Below are positions 24,762 through 33,771 of a stretch of 64,000 nucleotides of DNA, in pieces (within the stretch, counting starts at the first letter, position 1; each line of letters opens with the position of its first letter). The notes under the pieces are model-generated. The model was not told where the DNA came from, ran no database searches, and worked only from the letters and a program-made list of their open reading frames with translations. The position numbers and the translations under genes are program-made. Source of the DNA: Chondromyces crocatus. GTDB taxonomy: Bacteria; Myxococcota_A; Polyangia; Polyangiales; Polyangiaceae. The stretch is taken from NCBI RefSeq assembly GCF_001189295.1, contig NZ_CP012159.1, forward strand, positions 6,960,525 through 7,024,524, given 5' to 3'.

Positions 24762-25697
24762 TCAGGTGGGAGGAGCTGCGGCAGGAGGGGAGCCGGCGAA
24801 GGTTTGTGGACGGAGCAGACGACCCAGACGCTCGACGAGGTAGTCGCGGAGCACGGCGACACGGTGGGGGAGATGACGCGCCGTCGGGTAGACGAGGTGG
24901 ACGGGAGCGCCGGGAACGTGGTGGTCGGGGAGGACCCGGACGAGCCGACCGCGCTCGACCTCCCGCCGGCACATGAAGGCGGGGAAGAGGCCTACGCCGG
25001 CGCCAGCGAGGATGGTGCGGCGGACGAACGAGAGGTCGTCCGCGCCAAGGAAGGCGCCGAGCTCGATGCTTTCTTCACCTGAGGGCCCGACGAGCACCCA
25101 GGTCGCGCGGCCACGGGTGGGCCGGAAGAGGATACAGCGGTGCTGGGAGAGTTCCTCCACGCGGGAAGGCGTGCCGTGGCGGGCCAGGTAGCGGGGTGAC
25201 GCGAAGATCGCCGACTCGGCCTGACCGACGCGACGGGCGATGAGGGCGCTGTCACGGAGCGTCCCGGCGCGGACGGCGAGATCGATGCCCTCCTCGACGA
25301 GATCCACCATGCGGCTGGTGAGGGTGACGTCGACGTGGACATCAGGGTGCCGGCGGACGAAGCGGGTGACCGCCGGGGCGAGCATCCACACCCCCAGATC
25401 GACGGGCGCAGTGATGCGGATGGTGCCTCGGAGGGCCGCTTCGGCGTCGGAGGCGACGGCGATCGCTTCCTGCATGACGCCGAGGCCACGCGAGGCGCGC
25501 TCGTAGAACGTGGCGCCGGCGTCGGTGAGGGAGATGTTGCGGGCGCTACGCTGGAGCAGGCGGACCTTCAGGTCTTCCTCCAGGAGGGAGACGGCACGAC
25601 TGACGGAGGATTTGGGGAGGCCGAGGGCCCTCGCAGCCGCGGTGAAGCCGCGCTCGTCGACGACGCGCACGAAGATGGCGATGCGGTTCAGATCCAT
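24762..25697 (-). CDS. LysR-family transcriptional regulator
   Basis: The 311-residue protein has an N-terminal winged helix-turn-helix (MDLNRIAIFVRVVDERGFTAAARALGLPKSSVSRAVSLLEEDL, residues 1-43) and a periplasmic-binding-protein-like effector domain (about 90-295). The helix-turn-helix is typical of the subgroup of LysR regulators that act on divergently transcribed neighbours. A LysR box (GTTCG-N7-CGAAC) lies directly before its start codon and within the 76-bp space shared with the yceI-like gene. It is therefore expected to repress itself and control that gene. The effector is unknown. Confidence 0.93.
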   Translation of the reverse strand: MDLNRIAIFVRVVDERGFTAAARALGLPKSSVSRAVSLLEEDLKVRLLQRSARNISLTDAGATFYERASRGLGVMQEAIAVASDAEAALRGTIRITAPVDLGVWMLAPAVTRFVRRHPDVHVDVTLTSRMVDLVEEGIDLAVRAGTLRDSALIARRVGQAESAIFASPRYLARHGTPSRVEELSQHRCILFRPTRGRATWVLVGPSGEESIELGAFLGADDLSFVRRTILAGAGVGLFPAFMCRREVERGRLVRVLPDHHVPGAPVHLVYPTARHLPHRVAVLRDYLVERLGRLLRPQTFAGSPPAAAPPT

Positions 25698-25698
25698 C

Positions 25699-25715
25699 GT
25701 TCGAATCCTGCGAAC
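25699..25715. promoter_or_regulatory. Candidate LysR operator (inverted repeat)
   Basis: GTTCG-AATCCTG-CGAAC is a perfect 5-bp inverted repeat with a 7-bp spacer and contains the T-N11-A core typical of LysR boxes. It sits 2 bp before the LysR ATG in the LysR/YceI divergent region. Confidence 0.65.
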
Positions 25716-25773
25716 ATTCCGTTCACCAGGTGCAGTCTAGTCGGTCGGGAGGGGACGGCGCATATCTCCCTGC

Positions 25774-26358
25774 ATGACAACGACGAGCGCAGAGTCCACG
25801 GCGATCGAGGGTTCGAAGTCGGCCACGCAGGCGGCGCGGTGGGTGATCGATGCATCCCACTCGACCATCTCGTTCAAGGTGCGGCACCTGATGATCTCGA
25901 ACGTGCACGGGACGTTCAAGGGGGTCTCGGGCGAGGTGGTGTACGACCCCCAGCACCCGGCGACGGCGAAGGTGTCGGCCAGCATCGAGGTGGCCTCGAT
26001 CAACACGAATGAGGAGAAACGGGACGAGCATCTCCGGAGCGCCGATTTCTTCGACGCAGCGCAGTACCCGACGATCACCTTCGCGTCGAAGGGGTTCGCG
26101 ACGAAGGGGGATAGCGGATCCCTGGTGGGTGACCTGACCATCCATGGGACGACAAGGGAGGTGACGCTATCCGTGGAGGAGCTGACCGCGGAGCACGGCG
26201 ATCCCTGGGGCAACCGGCGTATCGGGGCGACCGCGAAGACGAAGATCAAGCGGTCGGACTTCGGGATGGGATGGAACACGGTGCTGGAAGCCGGCGGTCT
26301 GATGGTCGGGGACGAGATCACGATCACGATCGAGGTGGAGCTGATCAAGCAAGCTTGA
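25774..26358 (+). CDS. YceI-family lipid-binding protein
   Basis: The 194-residue product matches the YceI lipocalin-like fold: WVIDASHSTISFKVRHLMISNVHGTFKGVSG at the front, then ASIEVASINTNEEKRDEHLRSADFFDAAQYPTITFAS and GDLTIHGTTREVTLSVE. YceI proteins bind isoprenoid or polyprenyl chains. The canonical periplasmic signal is absent, so this copy appears cytoplasmic; an Ala/Ser-rich N-terminus of about 20 residues precedes the domain. It is transcribed away from the LysR regulator, which probably controls it. Confidence 0.93.
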   Translation: MTTTSAESTAIEGSKSATQAARWVIDASHSTISFKVRHLMISNVHGTFKGVSGEVVYDPQHPATAKVSASIEVASINTNEEKRDEHLRSADFFDAAQYPTITFASKGFATKGDSGSLVGDLTIHGTTREVTLSVEELTAEHGDPWGNRRIGATAKTKIKRSDFGMGWNTVLEAGGLMVGDEITITIEVELIKQA

Positions 26359-26475
26359 GGCGGCGGTGCTGGTTTTGACGCCGGCGGCCAAGCGAGGAGC
26401 GCGCCGCGAACGCACCACGGGGCAGGTCGAGGAATGCCCTCGCCGCCCCTGCGCCGAAGCGATAGGAGCGTAGGG

Positions 26476-27018
26476 GTGAACCTGCGAGAGGCGGTCGACG
26501 GGGATCTTCCAGCGATTTCGGCGATCTACGGGCACCACGTGGAGCGCGGCCTCGGGACGTTCGAAGAAGTCGCGCCCGACGCGGCCGAGATGGGGCAGCG
26601 GGTCGCAGCGGTGCAGGCGCGCGGGTTGCCCTGGCTGGTGGTGGAAGCCGAGGGAGCGGTGGTGGGGTTCGGGTACGTGGGGCCTTTCCGCCTGCGGACG
26701 GCGTACCGCTACGCCGTGGAAGATAGCGTCTACGTGGCGCCAGCGTGGGTGGGCAGAGGGGTGGGGCGCACGTTGCTGGAGGCGCTGATAGAACGGTCGC
26801 GCGCGCGAGGGCTGCGGCAGATCCTGGCGCTCATCGGGGACAGCGGGAACGCGGCGTCGATCGGCCTGCACGCTACCTGCGGGTTCGAGTCCACAGGGCT
26901 CCTTCCTGCAGCCGGATTCAAGCACGGGCGCTGGGTCGACGTGGTGATCATGCGGCTGTCGCTCGCCGGAGACGAGGCGCCACCGATCGGTGACGGCTGG
27001 GCCGAGGTGCCCGGGTGA
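26476..27018 (+). CDS. GNAT-family N-acetyltransferase (phosphinothricin acetyltransferase-like)
   Basis: A GTG at 26476 with AGGAG 8 nt upstream gives 180 residues; an upstream ATG at 26434 is in frame but less supported. The sequence follows the Pat/YncA subgroup: VNLREAVDGDLPAISAIYGHHVERGLGTFEE, then DSVYVAPAWVGRGVGRTLLEALIERSRARG, which holds the acetyl-CoA Q/RxxGxG/A motif (VGRGVGR), and ASIGLHATCGFESTGLLPAAGFKHGRWVDVVIM. These enzymes acetylate amino groups of small molecules such as phosphinothricin or methionine derivatives. The real substrate is not shown. Confidence 0.88.
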   Translation: MNLREAVDGDLPAISAIYGHHVERGLGTFEEVAPDAAEMGQRVAAVQARGLPWLVVEAEGAVVGFGYVGPFRLRTAYRYAVEDSVYVAPAWVGRGVGRTLLEALIERSRARGLRQILALIGDSGNAASIGLHATCGFESTGLLPAAGFKHGRWVDVVIMRLSLAGDEAPPIGDGWAEVPG

Positions 27019-27107
27019 ACCCGGCCGCGGCGCGGGACTGAGGGGCGATGGCCGTCACCGGCCTGGCCTGGAGCGCGAAGCCTCGGAGCGGAGAGCCCGC
27101 TGCTTGA

Positions 27108-28106
27108 TCATGCAGCCCCCTCCAGCTCGAAGAGCCGGGCGACGCGCTCGTAGGAGCCGATGCGCTCATCGAGGAGCGGGATCATGGTGGAGACCATGAG
27201 TTCGTCGGCTCCGGTCTCCTCGACGAGGCGGGAGAGGCCTTCGCGAACGCGCTCCGGACTGCCAACGACGGCGCCGTGCGCGAACCGGTCGACCACGAGC
27301 TGTTCCTCAGGGGTGAAGCGGTAGGCCAGAGCTTCTTCGACGGATGGAATCGCCGCGGGTAGGCCACGACTGAGGCGGGCCACGGCGACGCGGTGGGGCG
27401 CGGCGAGCTGCGTGGCGCGCTCGTCGGTCTCGGCGCAGATGACGGTGACGGCGAGGATGACCCTCGGCGCGTCGAGGACCTTGGGGCTGAACCGAGCGCG
27501 GTAGAGCGCAATCGCATTGCGGGCCTCGGCCATGTTGAAGTGCCCCGCGAAGGCGTAGCCGACGCCGAGCGTGGCCGCGATGCGGGCGCCAGCGTCGGTG
27601 GAGCCCAGCATCCAGATGGGCGGAAGGGGAACATCCGACGGCATGGCGGTGATGTTCCGGAAGGGGTGACCGACGGGAAAAGTGCCGTTCGCGAAGGCCA
27701 GCAGCTCGGCCAGTTCCTGGTTGACCTCCACGTTGCTGCGGCGAAGGGCAGAGGCCGTCACGGGATCGGTGCCAGGGGCGCGACCAAGGCCGAGATCGAT
27801 GCGGCCAGGGTAGAGGGCTTCGAGGGTGCGGAAGATCTCCACCACGCGCAGGGGGGTGTGGTTCGGGATCATGATGCCCCCCGAGCCGACGCGGATGCGC
27901 TGGGTGATGCCGGCGATGTGGCCGATGAGCACCTCGGGTGCGGCGCTCGCGATGTTCGGCATGTTGTGGTGCTCGGCGACCCAGATGCGCTCGTATCCGA
28001 GCGCATCGACGCGACGCGCTACCTCGAGAGAGTCCTGGATGGCCTGGCGAGGCGAGGTTCCTTCACCGACCGGGAAAAGATCGAGGACGGAGAGCGGGAT
28101 GGTCAT
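27108..28106 (-). CDS. LLM-class flavin-dependent oxidoreductase (luciferase-like)
   Basis: The 332-residue protein is a single TIM-barrel of the bacterial luciferase family. Typical segments are LSVLDLFPVGEG at the start, ALGYERIWVAEHHNMPNIASAAPEVLIGHIAGIT, IRVGSGGIMIPNHTPLRVVEIFRTLEALYPGRIDLGLGRAPGTDP and PIWMLGSTDAGARIAATLGVGYAFAGHF. This pattern matches the YhbW-type subgroup. It should bind reduced FMN and oxidise an unknown substrate in the cytoplasm. The minus-strand thiG-like gene lies just upstream, but a functional link is not evident. Confidence 0.9.
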   Translation of the reverse strand: MTIPLSVLDLFPVGEGTSPRQAIQDSLEVARRVDALGYERIWVAEHHNMPNIASAAPEVLIGHIAGITQRIRVGSGGIMIPNHTPLRVVEIFRTLEALYPGRIDLGLGRAPGTDPVTASALRRSNVEVNQELAELLAFANGTFPVGHPFRNITAMPSDVPLPPIWMLGSTDAGARIAATLGVGYAFAGHFNMAEARNAIALYRARFSPKVLDAPRVILAVTVICAETDERATQLAAPHRVAVARLSRGLPAAIPSVEEALAYRFTPEEQLVVDRFAHGAVVGSPERVREGLSRLVEETGADELMVSTMIPLLDERIGSYERVARLFELEGAA

Positions 28107-28203
28107 ATGGGCTACAAGACTGGCAGACCGGGGCGCAGTCGACCAGGGCCCGTCGATCCAGTGACCCTGGGGAGATAATGAGGGTTCGGTGGCGTTTCCG
28201 CAG

Positions 28204-28989
28204 TCAACCAGGCGTGCCGATCCTGCCGTCGAGGGGGGATGACGCTGTGGCGTAGAGCTTCCGAGGAATGCGGCCCGCGAGGTACGAGAGACGGCCTGCC
28301 CGGACGGCGTCGCGCATGGCCTCGGCCATCATCACCGGCTTCTGGGCGCCAGCGATCGCAGTGTTCATCAGCACCCCGTCGCAGCCGAGTTCCATGGCGA
28401 CCGCGGCGTCGCTGGCAGACCCCACACCTGCATCGACGATGACGGGAACCTTGGCGTGCTCGCGGATGATCATGAGGTTCGCGGGGTTCCGGATGCCGAG
28501 ACCACTGCCGATGGGCGCAGCGAGGGGCATGACGGCGGCGCAACCGATGTCCTCGAGCTTGCGACACATGATGGGGTCATCAATGCAATAGGGGAGCACG
28601 GTGAAGCCCTCCTTGACCAGGACGCGCGCGGCTTCCAGGGTGGCCTCATTGTCGGGAAAGAGGGTGCGTTCATCGCCGATGACCTCGAGCTTGACCAGAT
28701 CGCTCTGGAGCAGCTCGCGCGCGAGGCGACATGTACGAAGTGCGTCCTCGGCGGTGTAGCAGCCTGCAGTATTGGGAAGGATCGTCCACCGACCTGCGGC
28801 GAGCAGCGACATCATGGATCCCTCGCCGCGCTCCTTGAGATTGACACGCCGGACGGCGACGGTGACGACCTCGGCGCCCGAGGCCTCGAGCGCAAGGCGG
28901 GTCTCCTCGACGTCCTTGTATTTGCCCGTCCCCACGAAGAGGCGGGACTTGAAGGTGTGTCGGCCGATTCGCAGGGTATCGTCGGTCAT
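28204..28989 (-). CDS. thiG: Thiazole synthase
   Basis: AGGAG 8 nt before ATG 28989 sets the start of a 261-residue protein. ThiG makes the thiazole phosphate moiety of thiamine from deoxyxylulose 5-phosphate, dehydroglycine and the ThiS thiocarboxylate. The Schiff-base Lys is Lys100 in [12 protein letters not shown]. Other family segments are [92 protein letters not shown] and [13 protein letters not shown]. No thiS, thiO, thiF or thiE is adjacent, so partners must be elsewhere. Confidence 0.97.
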   Translation of the reverse strand: MTDDTLRIGRHTFKSRLFVGTGKYKDVEETRLALEASGAEVVTVAVRRVNLKERGEGSMMSLLAAGRWTILPNTAGCYTAEDALRTCRLARELLQSDLVKLEVIGDERTLFPDNEATLEAARVLVKEGFTVLPYCIDDPIMCRKLEDIGCAAVMPLAAPIGSGLGIRNPANLMIIREHAKVPVIVDAGVGSASDAAVAMELGCDGVLMNTAIAGAQKPVMMAEAMRDAVRAGRLSYLAGRIPRKLYATASSPLDGRIGTPG

Positions 28990-29079
28990 GGATGGCTCCT
29001 CTGGAGGGTGTGCTAGTCGGGTCGAGGCATGCGGTCCAGGGGCGCGTCGCGGCCCGCGGCGCCGTGGTATGTTGCCGGG

Positions 29080-29679
29080 ATGTCCCTCCGAACGTTCGGT
29101 CTTGCCCTCGCGCTCGCCCTGCCGGCGGCGCTCGGGATGGGTCCTGCGTCGCTGTCGCCAGGCGTCGCCGAAGCGTCCGTGTCCGTGGCCATCACCCTCG
29201 AAGAGCTCGTGGAGAGCTCCGCCTGCGTGGTGGTGGCGACGGCACACGAGCAACGAAGCCAGTGGGAGGAGCTGGGCGGCAAGCGCAGGATCGTGACGTA
29301 CACGCGGCTCACGGTGGGGCAGCTGGTGACGGGGAAGCCCGCCAAGGAGCTGTGGGTGCGGACTCTGGGTGGCGTGGTGGACGGGGTGGGGCAGCTGGTG
29401 TCGGGTGAGGCGACCCTCGCGCCAGGGGCCGAATCCCTGGTGTTCCTGCACGAAATCAGCGGCGGGACGATGGTCGTGTCGGCCATGGCGCAGGGGCACT
29501 TTCCCGTGCAGAGAACACCGAACCAGCCTGCACGGCTCACGCCGAGCCAGGACACGGGGAAGGTGCTGGCGCGTACCGGCCCCTCGATCGCTGCACGTGA
29601 GCTGCTCGTAGGGCAGACGCTCGGTGACGCAGTGCAGGCCATTCAGCGCGTGCGGAGGGCGATCGATGAAAAGCGCTGA
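29080..29679 (+). CDS. Secreted protein of unknown function, paired with a matrixin
   Basis: The start at ATG 29080 gives 199 residues with a good signal peptide ([30 protein letters not shown]). The mature part is one small beta-rich domain: [52 protein letters not shown], then [26 protein letters not shown]. This resembles unnamed myxobacterial proteins found beside matrixin proteases, which is why I infer co-function such as substrate, inhibitor or chaperone. The stop overlaps the protease start by 14 bp, so the two are translated together. Confidence 0.75.
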   Translation: MSLRTFGLALALALPAALGMGPASLSPGVAEASVSVAITLEELVESSACVVVATAHEQRSQWEELGGKRRIVTYTRLTVGQLVTGKPAKELWVRTLGGVVDGVGQLVSGEATLAPGAESLVFLHEISGGTMVVSAMAQGHFPVQRTPNQPARLTPSQDTGKVLARTGPSIAARELLVGQTLGDAVQAIQRVRRAIDEKR

Positions 29680-30598
29680 GTTCAGGCGCGCGTGGGTGCT
29701 GGGCAGTGCGCTCGTGGCCTTGCTCGCGTCGACCCGTGACGCCTCGGCCTACTGCAGGACGAGCGTGTGTGGCGACGTCGAGAATTACTACACGGGAGCG
29801 CGGTGTGATCCGCCCATGCCCGACGATTGTGGAACACCGATCGCCTGGCCGGAACCATGCATGGGCTTCTCGGTCCAGGCGGACGCTTCACGGCAGGTCT
29901 CCTACGAAGAGGCAGTGAACATCTTCGAGACCGCGTTCGACACATGGATGAACGCCGACTGTGGTGACGGGTTGCACCCTCGCCTGAACGTGAGCAACGC
30001 GGGCGCCGTGAGCTGCACGGAGCACGAGTTCAACCAGGGAAAGGGCCGGGGGAACGCGAACGCGATCCTCTTCCGAGATGACGGTTGGCCCCACGCGGGC
30101 GCGGCACACACGCTGGCGCTGACGCTGGTCACGTACAGCGTGGGGACGGCGAGGATCTATGACGCAGACATGGAGATCAACACCGCCATCCACACCTTCA
30201 GCACCGGTGACGACGACGTACAGTACGATCTCCTGAGCGTCGTGACCCACGAGACCGGCCACTTCCTGGGCCTGTCTCACTCGTTTTCGGATGTCGAGGC
30301 GACGATGGTGGCCCAATACCCGCAAGGCTCGATCGCGCTGCGTGACCTGAGCAAAGACGACGAGGAGGCCATCTGTGTGGCTTACCCACCAGGACCCATC
30401 CTGAGCTGTGACCCGACGCCACGGGGTGGGTTCTCACCTCTGTGCGAGGGAGAGCAGCTGGTGGTCGAGACCGACGACGAGGGTTGCAGTGTGAGCGCGG
30501 CAGGCTCCAGCAGGACGGAGCGAGGTGGCCTGGTGGCTGCGCTGGGTATGCTGGCGCTCCTCGGAACGGCGCGACGGCGGCGCGCCAGGACGCGATGA
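29666..30598 (+). CDS. Matrixin-type zinc metalloprotease with MYXO-CTERM-like tail
   Basis: ATG 29666 gives 310 residues with a signal peptide ending near DASAYC. The catalytic site is [12 protein letters not shown] (HExxHxxGxxH), preceded by [28 protein letters not shown], as in matrixins. Several Cys pairs occur before it. The C-terminus reads [11 protein letters not shown], a short hydrophobic stretch ([15 protein letters not shown]) and RRRRARTR, a MYXO-CTERM-type sorting tail expected to be processed by a myxosortase and attached at the cell surface. The gene overlaps the secreted-protein gene in front and the RNase D gene behind. Confidence 0.88.
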   Translation: MKSAEFRRAWVLGSALVALLASTRDASAYCRTSVCGDVENYYTGARCDPPMPDDCGTPIAWPEPCMGFSVQADASRQVSYEEAVNIFETAFDTWMNADCGDGLHPRLNVSNAGAVSCTEHEFNQGKGRGNANAILFRDDGWPHAGAAHTLALTLVTYSVGTARIYDADMEINTAIHTFSTGDDDVQYDLLSVVTHETGHFLGLSHSFSDVEATMVAQYPQGSIALRDLSKDDEEAICVAYPPGPILSCDPTPRGGFSPLCEGEQLVVETDDEGCSVSAAGSSRTERGGLVAALGMLALLGTARRRRARTR

Positions 30599-31818
30599 GC
30601 GGGGCGACGAACGGGGGGATTCCGCTGGAGATCTCGCCGCTGCTCGTCGAAGACGAGGGCGGCGTTCGCACCGTGGTCGAGCGCGCGATGCGAGCGCCAC
30701 GGGTGGCCGTGGACGTGGAAGCGAACGGGTTGTTCGCGTACCGCTGCCAGCTCTGTACGGTGCAGCTCGCGTTCGAGGAAGATGGTGGGATCGTCACAGC
30801 CATCGTGGACGCGCTGCGCGTGCCACTCGCCGCGCTGGGGACGCTGCTGGGGCCGGAGGGGCCCGTGAAGGTGCTGCACGATCTGGCGTTCGATGCGCGG
30901 ATGCTGTGCGAGGCAGGGGTGCCTCTGAGCAGGGCGCGCGATACGTCAGTGGCCGCGCTGTTCCTGGGCGCGAAAGCGACTGGGCTGGCGTCACTGCTCT
31001 CGAGCGAGCTGGGGATTCACATCGATAAGCAGTTACAGCACCACGACTGGGGGCTCAGGCCGCTGGGACCGACGCAGATCCGCTACCTGGCAGGGGATGT
31101 GATCCACCTGCTGGCGCTGGATACGTGTCTCCTGAAGCGTGCGGAGACGCTGGGGATCGCGGACGAGCTGGCCGAGGAGTGCGGCTACCGGCTGGAGGCT
31201 GCGCAGCGGCCACCGCGCGATTCACGGCCGTCATACGCGCGGGTGAAGGGGGTGGAGGCCCTGGATCCGGTAGGGCGAGCGATCCTGCGGCGCGCGCTGA
31301 TGGTGCGCGAGGCCGCGGCCGAATCGGAAGACGTGCCGAATTTCAAGGTGGTCGGGTCCGAGGCGCTCCTCGCCCTGGCGCAACGCCGGCCTTCGTCACT
31401 GGAGACGCTCGGTGGCGTCCCAGCGCTCCTCACAGGGCGAGCCGCGCTCTGGTCCTCGGACTGGCTGCGGGCCGTCGCCGAGGGGATCGCGGACGGTGAC
31501 GTGCCGGAGGAGGATCGGGCGCTGTTTGCACGACACGAGTCGGACGCCGAGGCGATGGCACGCTTCCGAGCCCAGGCCACGCAGCGACGAGCGCTCACGA
31601 CGCGGATCGGCGCGTGGCGACGCGAAGAGGCGCGACGGCGAGGGGTCGACGAGCAGGTGGTGCTACCGGGACACTGCGTGCAGGATCTCGCGACGCTGGC
31701 CGTCCAGGGGGTGCCCGGGGAAGAGGCAGTATGTCAGGTGCGAGGCCTCGGCGCGCGGCGGCTGGAGCGCTACGGGGCGACGCTGGTGTCGCTGCTGGCA
31801 GAAGGACGGACGCGCTGA
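30595..31818 (+). CDS. Ribonuclease D-like exonuclease with HRDC domain
   Basis: ATG 30595 overlaps the protease stop by 4 bases (ATGA); the product is 407 residues. The DEDD-type 3'-5' exonuclease residues are visible: Asp40 and Glu42 in VAVDVEANGLF, Asp in VLHDLAFDARML, and Tyr/Asp in RYLAGDVIHLLALD. The C-terminal half carries HRDC-type helices (LARAILRRALMVREAAAESEDVPNFKVVGSEALLALAQRRPSSLE and VCQVRGLGARRLERYG). RNase D trims tRNA 3' ends in the cytoplasm. Coupling to a surface protease is probably only genomic packing. Confidence 0.9.
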   Translation: MSGATNGGIPLEISPLLVEDEGGVRTVVERAMRAPRVAVDVEANGLFAYRCQLCTVQLAFEEDGGIVTAIVDALRVPLAALGTLLGPEGPVKVLHDLAFDARMLCEAGVPLSRARDTSVAALFLGAKATGLASLLSSELGIHIDKQLQHHDWGLRPLGPTQIRYLAGDVIHLLALDTCLLKRAETLGIADELAEECGYRLEAAQRPPRDSRPSYARVKGVEALDPVGRAILRRALMVREAAAESEDVPNFKVVGSEALLALAQRRPSSLETLGGVPALLTGRAALWSSDWLRAVAEGIADGDVPEEDRALFARHESDAEAMARFRAQATQRRALTTRIGAWRREEARRRGVDEQVVLPGHCVQDLATLAVQGVPGEEAVCQVRGLGARRLERYGATLVSLLAEGRTR

Positions 31819-31961
31819 TCCGGAGGGGTCGCCCCCGGGGACCCGACGCGGATCGAGACGCACCCCTGGGGTAGCCTGTGGGGTGAAGCCAGGAGCCGTC
31901 CGTCGGTCGAGGCCGGAGTTGCGCACGGAGCTGTCGACAGGCCGGCTCCGGGGTGGAATAG

Positions 31962-33767
31962 GTGCCGATCATGCAATCAGGATCCTTGGCTCGCGAGGCG
32001 CGCAAGCTGCCCCTGGGGCTTCGGTTCGCCTCGGTGGCCGTGCTCTCGCTCGCCAGCGCGCTGGGGGTGAGCGAGGCGACGGCGCAGATCCCATCCACTG
32101 CCGCCGCATCGACCTCACAGCCCGCCTTCGGGTCGGCCACCACGCCCCCTGCGCCGGTAGAGCCGGCCATCCCGGAGGCGCCCGACTCACCACGAGCGTC
32201 GATGCGCGAGTTCTTCAAGCTGGCGCGGGAGGGCCGCTTCGACGAGGCGGCGCGCTACCTCGACGTTCCCCCCAAGGGCAACGGCCCGCAACTCGCCCAG
32301 CGGTTGAAGGCGGTGCTCGATCGCAACCTGTGGATCGATCCCGGCGATCTCTCGCCCCTGTCCCTGGGTGATCCGAAGGACGGCGTGGGCGTGGAGGAGC
32401 TGGGGACGATTCCTGGCGCGCCCAAGGGGGACACGGTGCGCCTGGTGCGCCGGGTCGAAGGCACGACCGCACGCTGGGTGTTCTCGCGGGCGACGGTGGA
32501 GCGGGTCGACTCCTGGTACAGCCGGCTGGACGATCGCTGGCTGCGAGAGATCTTGCCGGAGGCACTGCTGAGGCCAGGACCACGGGAACTTCTGTGGTGG
32601 CAGTGGCTCGCGCTCCCGCTGCTGTGCCTCACGGGGTGGCTGGTCGGGAAGCTGCTGAGCTTCCTGTCACAGCTCACGTTCGGGCGCGTGGTGGCGCGCA
32701 CCGAGATCCAGCTCGATGATCAGCTCCTGGAGCGTTCACGCGGGCCGGTGACGTTCTCGGTGGCGATCGGGGTGGTGGCGGTCGGGACCTCCTGGTTGGG
32801 GCTCTACGGACCAGCAGAGAACTTCATCAACCGGGTGCTGAGCGCAGCATTCTTCATCGCGATCTTCTGGGCGGCGCTCCGGGTGATCGATGCATCGACG
32901 GAGCACCTGCTCGTGGTGGGGCAGGCCCGCGACAACGCCTCAGCGCGATCGCTGGCGCCGCTGGCCGGACGCATCGCGAAAGTGATGGTGGCGATCATCG
33001 GGGTGATCGCGGTGCTCTCGGAGCTCGGCTACCCCGTGGCGAGCCTGATCGCAGGCCTCGGGATCGGCGGTGTCGCGCTGGCCCTGGCCGCACAGAAGAC
33101 GGTGGAGAACCTGTTCGGCTCGATCTCTATCGGGCTCGATCGACCCTTCAGGGTCGGCGATTTCGTGATGATCGACGGCACCGTACTGGGCACGGTGGAG
33201 GCGATCGGGCTGCGATCGACGCGGGTGAGGACGCTGGACCGGACGCTCGTGACGATGCCCAACGGCAAGCTCGCCGACATGCGGGTGGAGTCGTACACGG
33301 CACGCGACAGGTTTCGCCTGACGTGCATCATCGCGGTCGTCTATGGGACGACGTCGACGCAGCTCCAGGCCGTCATGAACGAGATGGAAGCCGCGCTCAG
33401 GAGACATCCGAAGATCTGGCCGGACGACGTGGTGGTGAGGTTCCAGGGGTTCGGCGTGGCGGGCCTGGAAATCGAGGTGATGGCCTGGTTCAAGGTGCCC
33501 GACTTCGGCTCCTTCCGTGGGGTGCGCCAGGAAGTGCTGCTCGAGTTCATGAAGGCGGTGGAGGACGCAGGGACGCGCTTCGCTCTGCCGGCGCAACGGC
33601 TGCACATCATGGCGGACACCGGGAACCCATTCGGCGGGTCGAGCGAAGCCCCCCTCGGAGGGCACGTCGACGCGTCGGCCACGGTCCAGGGCGGGCCGAC
33701 GCTCGGGGGGAACGGCGAAGGGGCGACCGCGGTCCCAGGAGGCTCAGGGAAACGCGGGGCGTCGTGA
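31962..33767 (+). CDS. MscS-family mechanosensitive channel
   Basis: The GTG at 31962 gives 601 residues; ATG 31971 is an alternative. A signal peptide (SVAVLSLASALGVSEATAQ) precedes a periplasmic region of about 180 residues. Membrane segments fall at about 210-230, 255-285, 295-315 and 345-375. The pore-like helix and MscS beta domain read IAGLGIGGVALALAAQKTVENLFGSISIGLDRPFRVGDFVMIDGTVLGTVEAIGLRSTRVRTLDRTLVTMPNG, which is diagnostic. The Gly/Ala-rich QKTVENLFG segment corresponds to TM3. It should open under hypo-osmotic membrane tension; the extended periplasmic domain sets it apart from the minimal E. coli MscS. Confidence 0.92.
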   Translation: MPIMQSGSLAREARKLPLGLRFASVAVLSLASALGVSEATAQIPSTAAASTSQPAFGSATTPPAPVEPAIPEAPDSPRASMREFFKLAREGRFDEAARYLDVPPKGNGPQLAQRLKAVLDRNLWIDPGDLSPLSLGDPKDGVGVEELGTIPGAPKGDTVRLVRRVEGTTARWVFSRATVERVDSWYSRLDDRWLREILPEALLRPGPRELLWWQWLALPLLCLTGWLVGKLLSFLSQLTFGRVVARTEIQLDDQLLERSRGPVTFSVAIGVVAVGTSWLGLYGPAENFINRVLSAAFFIAIFWAALRVIDASTEHLLVVGQARDNASARSLAPLAGRIAKVMVAIIGVIAVLSELGYPVASLIAGLGIGGVALALAAQKTVENLFGSISIGLDRPFRVGDFVMIDGTVLGTVEAIGLRSTRVRTLDRTLVTMPNGKLADMRVESYTARDRFRLTCIIAVVYGTTSTQLQAVMNEMEAALRRHPKIWPDDVVVRFQGFGVAGLEIEVMAWFKVPDFGSFRGVRQEVLLEFMKAVEDAGTRFALPAQRLHIMADTGNPFGGSSEAPLGGHVDASATVQGGPTLGGNGEGATAVPGGSGKRGAS

Positions 33768-33771
33768 GCGG

